Shown piece after piece: positions 37,161 to 46,576 of a DNA stretch of 64,000 nucleotides. The notes beneath the pieces were generated by a model. That model made no database searches and was not told the DNA's origin. It saw nothing but the letters and a program-made list of their open reading frames with translations. The stretch lies in contig DATNID010000034.1 in the NCBI GenBank assembly GCA_035604615.1, positions 10,607 through 74,606 of the forward strand, read 5' to 3'. The position numbers and the translations under genes were made by a program. The DNA is from DATJLY01 sp035604615 (GTDB taxonomy: Bacteria > Pseudomonadota > Alphaproteobacteria > ATCC43930 > CGMCC-115725). Position 1 is the first letter of the stretch; the number at the start of each line of letters is the position of its first letter.

Positions 37161-37714
37161 GCCGCGCGTCACGTCAGACTGCTTCGCTTGCCGGCGTCGA
37201 TTTGCGCCGCGCCAATGTCAACGCAACGCGCGACAAGGACGGCGACATCACCAGCCGGATCGTGTCGCCCATGCCCGAAGCGCCGCCCGCTCCGGCGCGG
37301 CCTCCGGCCGCAGCGGTGGTGACCGAGCCGCCGCCGCGTGCCGAGGAGATCGTGGTCTATTGGGAGCGGTTGCGACGGGGCCGGCCCTTTCCGCCGCTCG
37401 CCGACATCGACCGCGGCGTGGTGGCCAATGGCTGGCCCGACAGCCTCATCGTCCTGTTCGAGAGCGACCACTCCGCCATGCCGCGGATCTCGCGGCTTGG
37501 CGCGACCGACGGCGCGATCGAATACACGCCGATGGTGACGGACTGGATCCTGACGCGCGCGCGCCAAGCGGCGAGCCGCGCCACTAGGCTCGACGAGGTG
37601 CAGAGCTTCCCGATGGAGGACGAGTCGCCGCGCTATCGCCTCTTTCTCCTGCCGCTCGGCGTCGGCAACGGTGCCAGCGACGGCGTGCTGTGCCATCTCT
37701 GCCGCGTGTTCTAG
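37157..37714 (+). CDS. PAS_5-like protein coupled to the ParA operon
   Basis: 185-aa protein whose ATG overlaps the previous stop. The first 60 residues are Pro/Ala-rich and flexible; the rest resembles PAS_5-type proteins: IVVYWERLRRGRPFPPLADI, LIVLFESDHSAMPRISRLG, and a C-terminal strand YRLFLLPLGVG. Related in pattern to the PAS-like protein at 14414. As third member of a ParA/RHH operon it could be the positioned cargo or a sensor tied to it (inference). Confidence 0.55.
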   Translation: MSRASRQTASLAGVDLRRANVNATRDKDGDITSRIVSPMPEAPPAPARPPAAAVVTEPPPRAEEIVVYWERLRRGRPFPPLADIDRGVVANGWPDSLIVLFESDHSAMPRISRLGATDGAIEYTPMVTDWILTRARQAASRATRLDEVQSFPMEDESPRYRLFLLPLGVGNGASDGVLCHLCRVF

Positions 37715-38857
37715 TCACGCGCGCGCCCGCGCCATCGCGTAGACGAGCAGTGCTGCCAGCACCGCCGGAACCAGGATGGCGCCGCTCGGCAGGTTGAATG
37801 GGCGCAGTAACGGCAGCAGCCAGACCGCGGCGAAGAGCACGAATTCGCCGAGTCCGATGCCGCTGACCCGGAACATCAGGATCAGCGCCGCCGCCAGTGG
37901 CACCATGTCGTAGGCCTGGAGGTGCGGCGTCGCGACGATGGAAGCGACCAGCAGGACGGCGAGCCTCGCCTCGGCCGCGCCGGGACGGCGCCACACCCAC
38001 CACACCGATGCTGCGGCGGCGAGCGATGCTGCGATCTGCGCCGCCATCGCCACCGGACCTGGCAGTCCCAGCAGGCTCGCGCACACATCGAGGCTGTAGC
38101 CGCGCAGGAACGTGTCGGCGCGCCAGGCGGCGTAAGCCGGCGTCTCGGCGCCGGCCATCTCGTCGAGCCACAGCAGCCAGGACGGCAGGCTGAAGACCGC
38201 GGCGCTCGCCAGCACCAGCGCGGCGGCGGCCAGCGCGGCCGCGGCCAACGCGCGCCACGCCCGCGCGGCGATCAGCGCCACCGGCACCAGGAGGAAAAGC
38301 TGCGGCTTGTAGGCGAGGAGGCCGAGGACGGCACCCGCCCATGCCGGCGCGCGCTCGAGGAGGCGCACCCCGCCGACCAGCAGCGCCGTACTCAGGAGCG
38401 CGTTCTGCCCCGTGAGCGCGTCGATGAAGGTCGCCGGAAACACCAGCAGCATCAGCCCGCGCGGCCAATCCATAACGCGGCCGGCGCCGCGCCACGCCAG
38501 CGCCGCAACCGCGGCCGCGCCGGTCGCGAGCAGGAACGAAGCGTAGGACGCGGCGAAGGGCAGGAGGCTCAGCGGCGCCAGGAGCAGGAGATAGGGCGGC
38601 GGGTAGAGCCAGGGATGCAAATGCGGCGGCGCGATGAGCCAGGGCCCGAGGGTCGCGTACTGGTAGTCGGTGAAACGCTGGAAATCGAACAGCAGCGCGA
38701 ACTTCCCCTCGCGCGCGGCGGTGCCTGCGGCGTAATAAACCGCCCAATCCTGCATGAAGACATCGATCGAATTGCGCGTCAGGACGACCCCGACCCAGCC
38801 GATCAATCCCGCCGCGCAGGACGCGACGATGGCGAGCGACGCGAGATCGCGCCTCAC
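37715..38857 (-). CDS. GT87 family (DUF2029) membrane glycosyltransferase, copy 1
   Basis: 380-aa polytopic protein (about ten hydrophobic segments) of the GT-C type DUF2029 family, which transfer sugars from polyprenyl phosphate donors. Visible features: DWAVYYAAGTAAREGK, then LHPWLYPPPYLLLLAPLSLL, the conserved P-P element, and FIDALTGQNALLS. Start is GTG 38857, overlapping the stop of the upstream paralogue (GTGA). Its tail meets the PAS-like gene head on, with stops 37714|37715. Confidence 0.75.
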   Translation of the reverse strand: MRRDLASLAIVASCAAGLIGWVGVVLTRNSIDVFMQDWAVYYAAGTAAREGKFALLFDFQRFTDYQYATLGPWLIAPPHLHPWLYPPPYLLLLAPLSLLPFAASYASFLLATGAAAVAALAWRGAGRVMDWPRGLMLLVFPATFIDALTGQNALLSTALLVGGVRLLERAPAWAGAVLGLLAYKPQLFLLVPVALIAARAWRALAAAALAAAALVLASAAVFSLPSWLLWLDEMAGAETPAYAAWRADTFLRGYSLDVCASLLGLPGPVAMAAQIAASLAAAASVWWVWRRPGAAEARLAVLLVASIVATPHLQAYDMVPLAAALILMFRVSGIGLGEFVLFAAVWLLPLLRPFNLPSGAILVPAVLAALLVYAMARARA

Positions 38858-40047
38858 GCGCGGTCCCTGGCCGAACGGCCGGCGCGCAGCATCAGCGCGG
38901 CGATGAAGACCGCCTCGATCAGCGGCGTGAGAAAGCCCAGCGGAATGACGCGCGGCGGATTGAAGATCGGCGCGACCCACAGCGACAAAGCGAGGCCGGC
39001 ATCGCCCGGCCGCAGACCGTGCGTGCAGCCATCGCTCAGGAACAGCAGGGCAGCGACCGCGAGCAGCAGCATGTCGTAGCCCTGGAGATGAGGCGCGGCG
39101 AGGCACGATGCCGCCAGCAGCACGCACAGACGCAACGTCGGCCGTAGCTTGCTTCGGTAGCACCAATAGACCGCGCCGGCGGCGGCCAGCGCAGCGGCGA
39201 GCTGGATCGCTGCGCCGACCCGGTCGGGTGCACCGAGCAGGAGCGCGCAGGCGAACACATCCTCGCCCCAGAGCGCGCTCCATTCTCGCCACTCGACGCG
39301 GAAGCCGGGCGCGGGCGCGAGCACGTCGCCGAGCCACGCCTGCCATGGCGCGAATCCGAAGGCCGCGATGCTCGCGGCGACGAGCACGAGCGCCGCCGCC
39401 AGCGCCACGCCGAGCGCGCGCCACTGCCGCGCAGCCGCCAGCGCGACCGGCACCATGAGCCAGAATTGCACCTTGAAGGTGAGGGCGCCGAGCAGCAGCC
39501 CCGCAAAGACCGGCCGTTCCGCGGCGAGCGTCGCGCCGCCCAACAGCAGCGCGGCGGTCAGGAACGCGGTCTGCCCCGTCACCGCCGTGATCGACGCGGC
39601 CGGCGACAACAGGATGAAGGAAGCGACCATCCAGCGCTCGCCGCGTCCCGGCACCGCGCACCACGCCGCCGCCACGAGTGCCGCGCCGCCGAGCGCCAGG
39701 AACAAGCCGCAAGCGACGCCGAACGGCAGTAGCGCGAACGGCACCAGCAGCAGCAGGAAGTGCGGCGGGTAGATCCAGGGGTGGAACGAGAGCGGACCGC
39801 GCAGCCAATCGGCGAAGCGCGCATTCAGAAAATCGGTGAAGCGGTCACCGTCAAGGACGAGGCCGATGCGGCCCTCGATCGCCGCGCGTGCCGCGCCGTA
39901 TTGGACCATCCAATCGGTGCCCGGCACGTCATAGCGCGGGCCGATCACGCCGTCGTGCCGGAACGTGAAGGCGAACACCGCCCAGCCATAAACGCCGAAG
40001 CACCCGGCGATGGCGGCGAGCGGCACAAGCGAACGAGACTGCGCCAT
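38854..40047 (-). CDS. GT87 family (DUF2029) membrane glycosyltransferase, copy 2
   Basis: 397-aa paralogue of copy 1 with the same order: TDWMVQYGAARAAIEGRIG, FHPWIYPPHFLLLLVPFALL, SITAVTGQTAFLTAALL. The ATG at 40047 is preceded by AGGAGGGAGAG; a longer frame to 40092 is rejected for lack of that site. Four-base overlap with copy 1 suggests co-translation. No donor-lipid or polymer genes nearby, so the product is unknown (lipid, LPS or capsule glycosylation possible). Confidence 0.78.
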   Translation of the reverse strand: MAQSRSLVPLAAIAGCFGVYGWAVFAFTFRHDGVIGPRYDVPGTDWMVQYGAARAAIEGRIGLVLDGDRFTDFLNARFADWLRGPLSFHPWIYPPHFLLLLVPFALLPFGVACGLFLALGGAALVAAAWCAVPGRGERWMVASFILLSPAASITAVTGQTAFLTAALLLGGATLAAERPVFAGLLLGALTFKVQFWLMVPVALAAARQWRALGVALAAALVLVAASIAAFGFAPWQAWLGDVLAPAPGFRVEWREWSALWGEDVFACALLLGAPDRVGAAIQLAAALAAAGAVYWCYRSKLRPTLRLCVLLAASCLAAPHLQGYDMLLLAVAALLFLSDGCTHGLRPGDAGLALSLWVAPIFNPPRVIPLGFLTPLIEAVFIAALMLRAGRSARDRA

Positions 40048-40125
40048 CGCTCTCCCTCCTGCGCGGCGGCGCAAGTCTAATACCAGGCACAATTCATGCG
40101 CGACAGAGTTGGGCCGGAGCGCTGA

Positions 40126-40153
40126 TTGCGGCGGCGGAAAATCGGGCTATAGT
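40126..40153 (+). promoter_or_regulatory. Candidate promoter of the orphan binding-protein gene
   Basis: TTGCGG at 40126-40131 and TATAGT at 40148-40153, 16 bp apart, 40 bp upstream of the TTG start at 40193. Close to the sigma-70 pattern in GC-rich surroundings. Confidence 0.4.
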
Positions 40154-40192
40154 TTTTCGTCATGACAAGGCCGCGACCGGGAGAAAAACGCC

Positions 40193-41143
40193 TTGCGTCG
40201 CCTTGCGCTCGTCCTCGCTCTAGCCATGCTCGTCGCGCCCGCGAGCCGCGCCGCCGACAAGCTGGTGGCGGGCAAGGCCTCGCCCACCGCGTTCGCCATG
40301 CTGCCGCTGGTCGTCGGGGTCGAGGAGGGCATCTATGCCAAGCGCGGTCTCGACGTCGAGATCATCGATTTCGGCGGCGGCGCCAAGCTGCACCAGGCGA
40401 TTGCCGCGGGCAGCGTCGATATCGGCGTCGGCTCGGGCGCCGAGCTCGCCATGGTCGCGAAGGGCTCGCCCGAGCTCGCCATCTGCAACGCCGCCGGGCC
40501 GCCGCTCTTCATCGGCATCACGGTTCCCGCCGATTCGCCGGCGCACAGGGCCGAGGACCTGAAGGGCAATAAGATCGGCGTCTCGAGTCCGAACTCGATG
40601 ACCTATTGGATGGGACTCGAGCTCGCGCGCCATTATGGCTGGGGCGATGACGGCATAACCCTGGTCACGCTCGGCGGCGACACCGCCGCCATCCTGGCCG
40701 GGTTCCGCACGCATATCATCGACGCCGACATCGGCGGCACCTCGCTCGCTTTCCAGCTCGAGGAAAAGCACGAGGGAAGGCTGCTGATCCCGGTGTCGGA
40801 TTATCTCGGCAACATGAGTTCCGACACCGTGTTCGCGTCGAAGAAGCTCATTGCGAGCAATCCCGACGCGGTCCGGCGTTTCCTCGCCGGGTGGATCGAT
40901 GCGGTCAAATTCATGCGCGCCAACAAGGACGAGACGGTGCGGGTGGCGCAGAAGATGACCGGCTTCGACACGAAGGTGCAGGCGCGCGAATACGACCAGT
41001 CGATCCCGATGTTCATCGAGGATTGCCGGTTCGACGCGGAATCGCTGACCACGCTCAAGCGCTCGTTCAAGGACCTGAAGTTGCTCGATTCCGAGCCCGA
41101 TATGAAATCGCTGTATACCGAGGAGTTCGTGCCCAAGCCCTAA
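40193..41143 (+). CDS. Orphan ABC substrate-binding protein (SsuA/THI5-like), paralogue A
   Basis: 316-aa exported binding protein: signal peptide to about residue 20, LPLVVGVEEGIYAKRGLDVE, then AAGSVDIGVGSGAELAMVAKG and DLKGNKIGVSSPNS. It shares HEGRLLIPVSDY and long matching stretches with the protein at 61236-62192, so the two are paralogues. Start is TTG 40193, with GGGAG upstream; an ATG start is not available. No permease or ATPase nearby. Confidence 0.8.
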   Translation: MRRLALVLALAMLVAPASRAADKLVAGKASPTAFAMLPLVVGVEEGIYAKRGLDVEIIDFGGGAKLHQAIAAGSVDIGVGSGAELAMVAKGSPELAICNAAGPPLFIGITVPADSPAHRAEDLKGNKIGVSSPNSMTYWMGLELARHYGWGDDGITLVTLGGDTAAILAGFRTHIIDADIGGTSLAFQLEEKHEGRLLIPVSDYLGNMSSDTVFASKKLIASNPDAVRRFLAGWIDAVKFMRANKDETVRVAQKMTGFDTKVQAREYDQSIPMFIEDCRFDAESLTTLKRSFKDLKLLDSEPDMKSLYTEEFVPKP

Positions 41144-41249
41144 CCCCTATTATCTGGGGCGGTCTACCGCGTTAACCATGTCTTCTGTGGCTTGCCCGCA
41201 GCATAGCGACGGCCCACATTAGAACATGCAAGTCGAGTTCAGTGCCTGA

Positions 41250-41960
41250 ATGGAACCGATTCGAAACGACCTCCCCCGGAATCGCGCGGTGCTGCGCCGG
41301 CGGGACCTTTTGCTCGCGACCGGGGTTTGCGTCCTCCTGCGCAGGAACGCTTTTGCGCTCCCGTCCGGCGGTCGTCGTCTTGCGCTCAAGAACGCGCATA
41401 CCGGCGAGACCTTCAATGGCGCCTATCGCGACGCAACCGGGCCGTTGCCCGATGCGGTTTCCGACCTGGCCGTCTTCCTGCGCGATTTCCATGTCGACAA
41501 GACCGGGCCCGTGGATATCGGGATGCTGGATTTTCTCGCTGCCGTGATGGCCGCGACCAATCAGACGCGCGCGACCGTGCTGTCGGCCTTTCGCACGCGC
41601 GAGACCAACGAGCGGCTCAAGGCCACCACGTTCGGGGTCGCGGAACAAAGCCAGCATCTCTATGGCCGGGCGATCGACGTCACCTTCGATCGCGATCTCG
41701 GCGGCGCGGAACATGCGGCGCTCGCCATGAAGCGCGGCGGGGTTGGCTGGTATCCGCGCTCGCATTTCATTCATCTCGACAGCGGACCGACCCGGAGCTG
41801 GGAACTGGACGGTGCGGGATTCGCTGGTCTGCTCGCGAGCGGGTATTCGTGGCAAGACCTGCTCGCCCCGCCGCGTCCGGGTCATGTCCTGACCGAGCGC
41901 GAGAGGCTGGCGCGGTTACACGCTCTCGCGCGACACGAATACCTGCTGCGGCGTCGGTGA
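41250..41960 (+). CDS. DUF882/YcbK-type (M15-like) peptidase
   Basis: 236-aa exported protein. RR-containing leader (LRRRDLLLATGVCVLLRRNAFA), possibly Tat-dependent, then LKNAHTGETFNGAYRD and the metallopeptidase-like SAFRTRETNERL, QHLYGRAIDVTFD and SHFIHLDSGPTRSW, giving the His/Asp/His zinc ligand pattern. The family is thought to act on peptidoglycan cross-links; substrate here unknown. It converges on the MFS gene. Confidence 0.82.
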   Translation: MEPIRNDLPRNRAVLRRRDLLLATGVCVLLRRNAFALPSGGRRLALKNAHTGETFNGAYRDATGPLPDAVSDLAVFLRDFHVDKTGPVDIGMLDFLAAVMAATNQTRATVLSAFRTRETNERLKATTFGVAEQSQHLYGRAIDVTFDRDLGGAEHAALAMKRGGVGWYPRSHFIHLDSGPTRSWELDGAGFAGLLASGYSWQDLLAPPRPGHVLTERERLARLHALARHEYLLRRR

Positions 41961-41970
41961 ACGGTAAGGG

Positions 41971-43248
41971 TCAGTCTCCCGCCCGCGCCGCGACAGCGCC
42001 CGTCCTGAGTGACAGCGCCAGCGTCGCAATCGCTGCCATCAGAAGGATCGCGCAAATGCCGAGCGACATGTGGATGCCGAGAAAGCTGCCGCCGATGCCG
42101 ACCGTCAGGCCGCTGAAGGCGCGCAGACCGATGCCCGACATGCCATAGAGGCCGATCACGCGGCCGCGCACCGGGGTCGGCGCGTTGAGCTGCACCAGCG
42201 TTTGCGCCATCGAATTGAACGACAATTCGAGGAACCCGGCGGCGCACAGGAACATGAGGGCGAACGGGTAGGTGGGCGAGGCGGCGAAGCCACCGATCGC
42301 CGCGCACCACATCGCGGCGAGGATGAAGGCCGAGCGTGCCCGCGGCTGCAGCCATCCGCTGCCTTCGAGCACCACGCCCGCGACGAAGGCGCCGGTCGCG
42401 TCCGCGCCGAGCAGCAGGCCGTAGAGCATGCCAGGGTCGCCGTGGCCGAGATCGCGCGCGAATTCCGGCATCTGTGCCTGATAGGCGTTGCCGATCATCA
42501 GCGCCGAGGCGCCGGTGAGGAGCGTCATCGCGGCGATGACGCGGATCCGCGCCACCGTCGCGACGGTGGTGAGGAGATCGGTCAAGCCGCGGATGCGGGC
42601 CGAGACGATCGCCACTTTGCGAAAGCGTGGGCCATAGGGCGCGCTCACGAGCCACAAGGTCAGCGGCAGATAGATCGCGACGTTGACGAGGAGGCCGAGC
42701 GCCGGCCCGAAGACGAGCAGGAAGACGCCGCCGACCGCGGGACCCGCCAGCAGACCGAGATAGCGCGAGGTGGCGGCGAGCCGGATCGCGCTCCCCAGAT
42801 GCTCGGTGCCGACGATGTCGTGGATCAGCACCTGGCTCGACGGTCCCCATAGCACGCTGGCGATGCCATGGACGATGAGGATCGCCACCGCCTGCCATAG
42901 GCCGAGCGAATCGCTGACGAAGAGCGCACCCCACGCCACCGAGCAGCCCATGAACAGGATCATGCCAAGCTGGATGATCCGGCGCGGGTCGAAGCGGTCG
43001 GCGAGCGCGCCCGACCATACGCCGAACAGCAGGAACGGAACCCAGTGCGAAACGACCGCGAAGCCGCCGAGCGCGGGTGAGTGGAACTTCTGGAACATCA
43101 CCCAGTAGCTGATCACGTGCTCGATGCTGTCGGCCATCATGGCGAGCGCGTTGCCGACGAAATAGGCGCGATAGCCGGGATGGCGCAGGGCGGCGAAGGA
43201 ATGCTGGCGGGTGGTTCGCCCAGTCGCGGGTACGGGTGCTTTGCTCAC
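41971..43248 (-). CDS. MFS transporter, EntS-like exporter family
   Basis: 425-aa polytopic carrier with about twelve TM segments. The loop 2-3 element ADRFDPRRIIQLGM is the MFS motif (G)xxaDrxxrR, and the middle loop APYGPRFRKV separates two six-helix halves. RGRVIGLYGMSGIGLRAFSG resembles MFS_3 members such as EntS. Start at GTG 43248 removes a non-hydrophobic extension; a longer frame begins at 43299. Substrate unknown. Confidence 0.8.
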   Translation of the reverse strand: MSKAPVPATGRTTRQHSFAALRHPGYRAYFVGNALAMMADSIEHVISYWVMFQKFHSPALGGFAVVSHWVPFLLFGVWSGALADRFDPRRIIQLGMILFMGCSVAWGALFVSDSLGLWQAVAILIVHGIASVLWGPSSQVLIHDIVGTEHLGSAIRLAATSRYLGLLAGPAVGGVFLLVFGPALGLLVNVAIYLPLTLWLVSAPYGPRFRKVAIVSARIRGLTDLLTTVATVARIRVIAAMTLLTGASALMIGNAYQAQMPEFARDLGHGDPGMLYGLLLGADATGAFVAGVVLEGSGWLQPRARSAFILAAMWCAAIGGFAASPTYPFALMFLCAAGFLELSFNSMAQTLVQLNAPTPVRGRVIGLYGMSGIGLRAFSGLTVGIGGSFLGIHMSLGICAILLMAAIATLALSLRTGAVAARAGD

Positions 43249-43427
43249 GTGCCGACTTTCTGCCCGTCCGTCAATCCGAGGGCCGCTTGCAGCATACACG
43301 GGGGCTCCGCCGTCGCGTGATGCAGCCAGGACATTGCAGCGTTGAGCGCCGAGCGTTCGGGCTGGACGAAGCCCGGTCTGCTACACTGTATTAAAATGCA
43401 TCCGTCAGAAACGCAGGTAACCGTTCC

Positions 43428-45182
43428 ATGGCCCCTTTCGAGACACGCAACCGCCAGGCCGATCCCGTAGTCACCGAAATCGTGCGCAACGGCGTCATCG
43501 CCGTGACCGAGGAGATGAAGACCAATCTCATGCGCACCGCCTACAACATGATCATCTATGAATCGCTTGACTTCACCACCGGCCTCTTCACCCCGAGCGG
43601 CGAGACCGTGTCGATCGGCATCGGACTCCCGACCTTCATCCGCGGCATGGCCGAGACCATCAAGGCCGAGCTCCGGCATTTCGGCTCCGACATCCATCCA
43701 GGTGACATCCTGATCACCAACGACGCCTATACCACGGGCAGCCATCTCTTCCACGTCACCTTGACCCTGCCGATTTTCCACAAGCGCGTGCTGGTCGGGT
43801 TCTCGTGCTGCATGGCGCACTGGATCGACATCGGCGGAACGCTCGGCGGCGTCACCACCGACATCTATTCCGAGGGGCTGCAGCTTCCGTTCCTCAAGCT
43901 CTACAAGGGCGGCGTTCCGAACCGGGACGTGATGGACATCATCCGCATGAACGTGCGCATCCCGACGCGCGCGATGGGCGATCTGCGCGCCCAGGTGACG
44001 GCGGTGAAGACCGGCGAGCGCCGCTTCCTCGAGCTGGTCGAGCGTTACGGCCGCGAGCCGGTCGCCGACGCCATCGCCGCGATCATGAACCATTGCGACG
44101 TCAAGGCGCGCGAGCGCACGCTCAGCATCCCGGACGGCACCTACGAGGCCGAATCCTACATGGACGACGACGCGGTCGAGATCGGCAAGCGCGTCCCGCT
44201 ACGCGTCAAGGTCGTGGTCGTGGGCGACGCGATGACCATCGACCTTACCGACGTGTCGCAGCAGGTGCGGGGATTCTACAATTCGGGCCTGACGACGGGG
44301 CTGGGCTGCACCCAGGTCGCCTACAAGTGCATCACCTCGCCGACTGACTATCCGATCAACGACGGCTCGTTCCGCGCCCTCAATTCGATCGTGCCGCTGG
44401 GCCGCGTGGTGAGCGCGGTGCGGCCCGCGCCGATGCGCTGGTGGATGACCTTCCCGATGACCATCATCGACACCGTGTTCAAGGCGCTTGCGCCGGCCAT
44501 TCCGGATCGCGTCATCGCCGGCCACCATGCCGATCTCGTCGGCAGCGGCGTCCACGGCATCAATCCCAGGACGCGCGAGTTCTTCTTCGGCGGCTTCGGT
44601 CCCCTGGGCGGCGGCTGGGGCGCCAAGCGCAGCGAGGACGGCGTCTCGGCCACGGTCTGCCTCAACGACGGCGATACGCACAACGCGCCGTCGGAGCAGG
44701 TCGAGACCAAGATCCCGGTCGTGGTCGAACGCTATGCGCTGCTGCCGGATTCAGGCGGCGCCGGCCGCAATCGCGGCGGGCTCGGCGTCGAGCGCGTGGT
44801 GCGGGTGCTCGCGCCCGTCGTCTACAACAGCCAGATCGAGCGCGCCCATTGCAAGCCGTGGGGCCTTGAGGGCGGCCTTGAGGCGACCGGAAACTCGATC
44901 GCGATCAAGCGCGACGGGCGGTGGAAGACCGACTTCCCCAATGCCAAGGTGTTTCTCGCGGCGTTGAAGCCGGGCGATTCCTATCGCGTGCGCTCGGGCG
45001 GCGGCGGCGGCTATGGGGTGCCGTGGGAGCGGCCGGTGGAGAAGGTGATGCTCGATCTGCGCCAGGGCTATGTCACGGCCGCCAGCGCCGCCGAGCTCTA
45101 TGGCGTGGTGGTCGATCCCGAGACGTTGGAGCTCGACCGCGCCGCCACCGAGCGCCGTCGCGCGGAATTGCGCCGGATCTAG
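43428..45182 (+). CDS. Hydantoinase B/oxoprolinase-family protein (HyuB), orphan
   Basis: 584-aa protein matching the HyuB (hydantoinase B) family: RNGVIAVTEEMKTNLMRTAY, HPGDILITNDAYTTGSHLFH, then DLTDVSQQVRGFYNSGL and HHADLVGSGVHGINPRT. HyuB partners HyuA in ATP-dependent cleavage of cyclic amides (hydantoins, oxoproline). No HyuA is encoded in the window, so activity and substrate cannot be inferred. Its stop overlaps the small zinc-type gene on the other strand by 4 bp. Confidence 0.88.
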   Translation: MAPFETRNRQADPVVTEIVRNGVIAVTEEMKTNLMRTAYNMIIYESLDFTTGLFTPSGETVSIGIGLPTFIRGMAETIKAELRHFGSDIHPGDILITNDAYTTGSHLFHVTLTLPIFHKRVLVGFSCCMAHWIDIGGTLGGVTTDIYSEGLQLPFLKLYKGGVPNRDVMDIIRMNVRIPTRAMGDLRAQVTAVKTGERRFLELVERYGREPVADAIAAIMNHCDVKARERTLSIPDGTYEAESYMDDDAVEIGKRVPLRVKVVVVGDAMTIDLTDVSQQVRGFYNSGLTTGLGCTQVAYKCITSPTDYPINDGSFRALNSIVPLGRVVSAVRPAPMRWWMTFPMTIIDTVFKALAPAIPDRVIAGHHADLVGSGVHGINPRTREFFFGGFGPLGGGWGAKRSEDGVSATVCLNDGDTHNAPSEQVETKIPVVVERYALLPDSGGAGRNRGGLGVERVVRVLAPVVYNSQIERAHCKPWGLEGGLEATGNSIAIKRDGRWKTDFPNAKVFLAALKPGDSYRVRSGGGGGYGVPWERPVEKVMLDLRQGYVTAASAAELYGVVVDPETLELDRAATERRRAELRRI

Positions 45183-45421
45183 ATCGCTAGCCGATAGAGC
45201 ACCCGGCCGCAGCTCTCGCAGCTCAGCTCGGCCGGCAGAGCGATGTGAACGAGCGGCGCCGGCTCGGGCGGCGGGTCGAACCCTTCGAGGTCGGGGAAGA
45301 TGACGCAGCACGAGCAGCCCGCGCCGTTGGCGCCGGCATCGTAAAGCCGCAGCATCTCCGCGCTCCAGGGCGCGCCGCAGAAGACGCAGAGGGGCCGCGT
45401 CTCCGCCGGCGCGTCGCTCAC
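45179..45421 (-). CDS. Cys-rich small protein, likely zinc-binding
   Basis: 80-aa product with CVFC (Cys12/15), a CSCC cluster (Cys36/38/39) and CESC (Cys68/71). The two CxxC pairs at the ends would fit a zinc ribbon. Start is GTG 45421, overlapping the stop of the LLM gene (GTGA), so it is probably translated with that gene. It converges on the HyuB gene. Function unknown. Confidence 0.6.
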   Translation of the reverse strand: MSDAPAETRPLCVFCGAPWSAEMLRLYDAGANGAGCSCCVIFPDLEGFDPPPEPAPLVHIALPAELSCESCGRVLYRLAI

Positions 45422-46455
45422 GCCGCCTGCGCCTGGTCGGGATCGAGATGCCGGAGCCGTGGCGCCACCTCCTCCATGAAGAGCCGCATCGAGCGCGCCC
45501 GCTTCTCGCGCGTGGCGTAGTCGCGGCCGGCATGGAACATCAGCACGCCGAACCCGCCGGTTTCTCGGTAGAAATCGAGGATGCGGCGATGGACGGTGTC
45601 GGGGCTGCCGACGAAGATGTTGGCGGTGTCGACCAGATAATCATAGGTGATGTCGTCGAAGGTGCCACCCTTGGGGATGCGCTCGACCTGGTGGTGCGGC
45701 GTGTTGGCGATCTCCCAGCGGATCGTCTCGGTGTAGGACTCGCGCATGTCGTCGCGCGCCTCCTGATCGGTCTCGGCGACGTAGATGACTCGGGTCGCGT
45801 GCAGGCCGTTGCGGCTGGGCTTGCGGCCGGCGGCGCGGGCTCCGGCGACATAGGCATCGCCGAATCTGTGCAGGCGCTCGATCGGGATGAAGTCGCCGGT
45901 GAGCGGCAGAAGGCCGAGCTTGCCCGCGAGCTCCGCCGACCCGACCGACTGCGCGCAGGCGATGCCGACCGGCGGATGAGGCTTCTGCACCGTGTCCGGT
46001 TTCACCACCATGCCCTTGCCGGTCCAGAACGGCCCGTCGTAATCGACCGGCTCCTTGCTGGTCCACAGCTTGAGGATGAGGTCGATCGAGGCATGCATCA
46101 TGTCGCGCGTCTTGCTGAAATCGAGGCCGCGCTGCTGCATGTTGGTGGGATAGAAGCCGAACCCGACGCCGAGCTGATAGCGCCCGCCGGTGAGGTGGTC
46201 GCAGGCATTGGCCTCGATCGCGACTTGGAGCGGATGATAATAGGCGAGGGGGCGCACCGCCGACCCCAACCGGATTTGCTTGGTCAGGCCCGCCGCCTTG
46301 CAGATGATCAGCTCGGCCGGCGACTGGTGCTCGCTGATCCACGCGACCTGGAAGCCAAGCTGGTCGGCGGTAACGATCTCGAAGATGTCCTCTTCCCAGG
46401 CGTTTCCGATCGTGCGGGTCGGCCGCCGGTTGTTGGAGAAAATGCCGAATTCCAT
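45418..46455 (-). CDS. LLM-class flavin-dependent oxidoreductase
   Basis: 345-aa bacterial luciferase-like TIM-barrel protein. Typical elements: VTADQLGFQVAWISEHQ, TKQIRLGSAVRPLAYYHPLQ, LTGGRYQLGVGFGFYP, and KPHPPVGIACAQSVGSAELA. Binds FMN or F420-type flavin and oxidises an unknown substrate. ATG 46455 has GGGAGAGCGAGG upstream. It is divergent from the SnoaL-like gene and coupled to the Cys-rich protein. Confidence 0.88.
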   Translation of the reverse strand: MEFGIFSNNRRPTRTIGNAWEEDIFEIVTADQLGFQVAWISEHQSPAELIICKAAGLTKQIRLGSAVRPLAYYHPLQVAIEANACDHLTGGRYQLGVGFGFYPTNMQQRGLDFSKTRDMMHASIDLILKLWTSKEPVDYDGPFWTGKGMVVKPDTVQKPHPPVGIACAQSVGSAELAGKLGLLPLTGDFIPIERLHRFGDAYVAGARAAGRKPSRNGLHATRVIYVAETDQEARDDMRESYTETIRWEIANTPHHQVERIPKGGTFDDITYDYLVDTANIFVGSPDTVHRRILDFYRETGGFGVLMFHAGRDYATREKRARSMRLFMEEVAPRLRHLDPDQAQAA

Positions 46456-46576
46456 GCCTCGCTCTCCCGAAGTCGCGGGCACGAGTTTAGAACGGCGCGG
46501 GACTGCGTGCCATCGTCTCTTGAGCGACGGGTACGCAAGTGGGAGACTGCCCGGCAACTCTAGAGGGGGAAACGCC

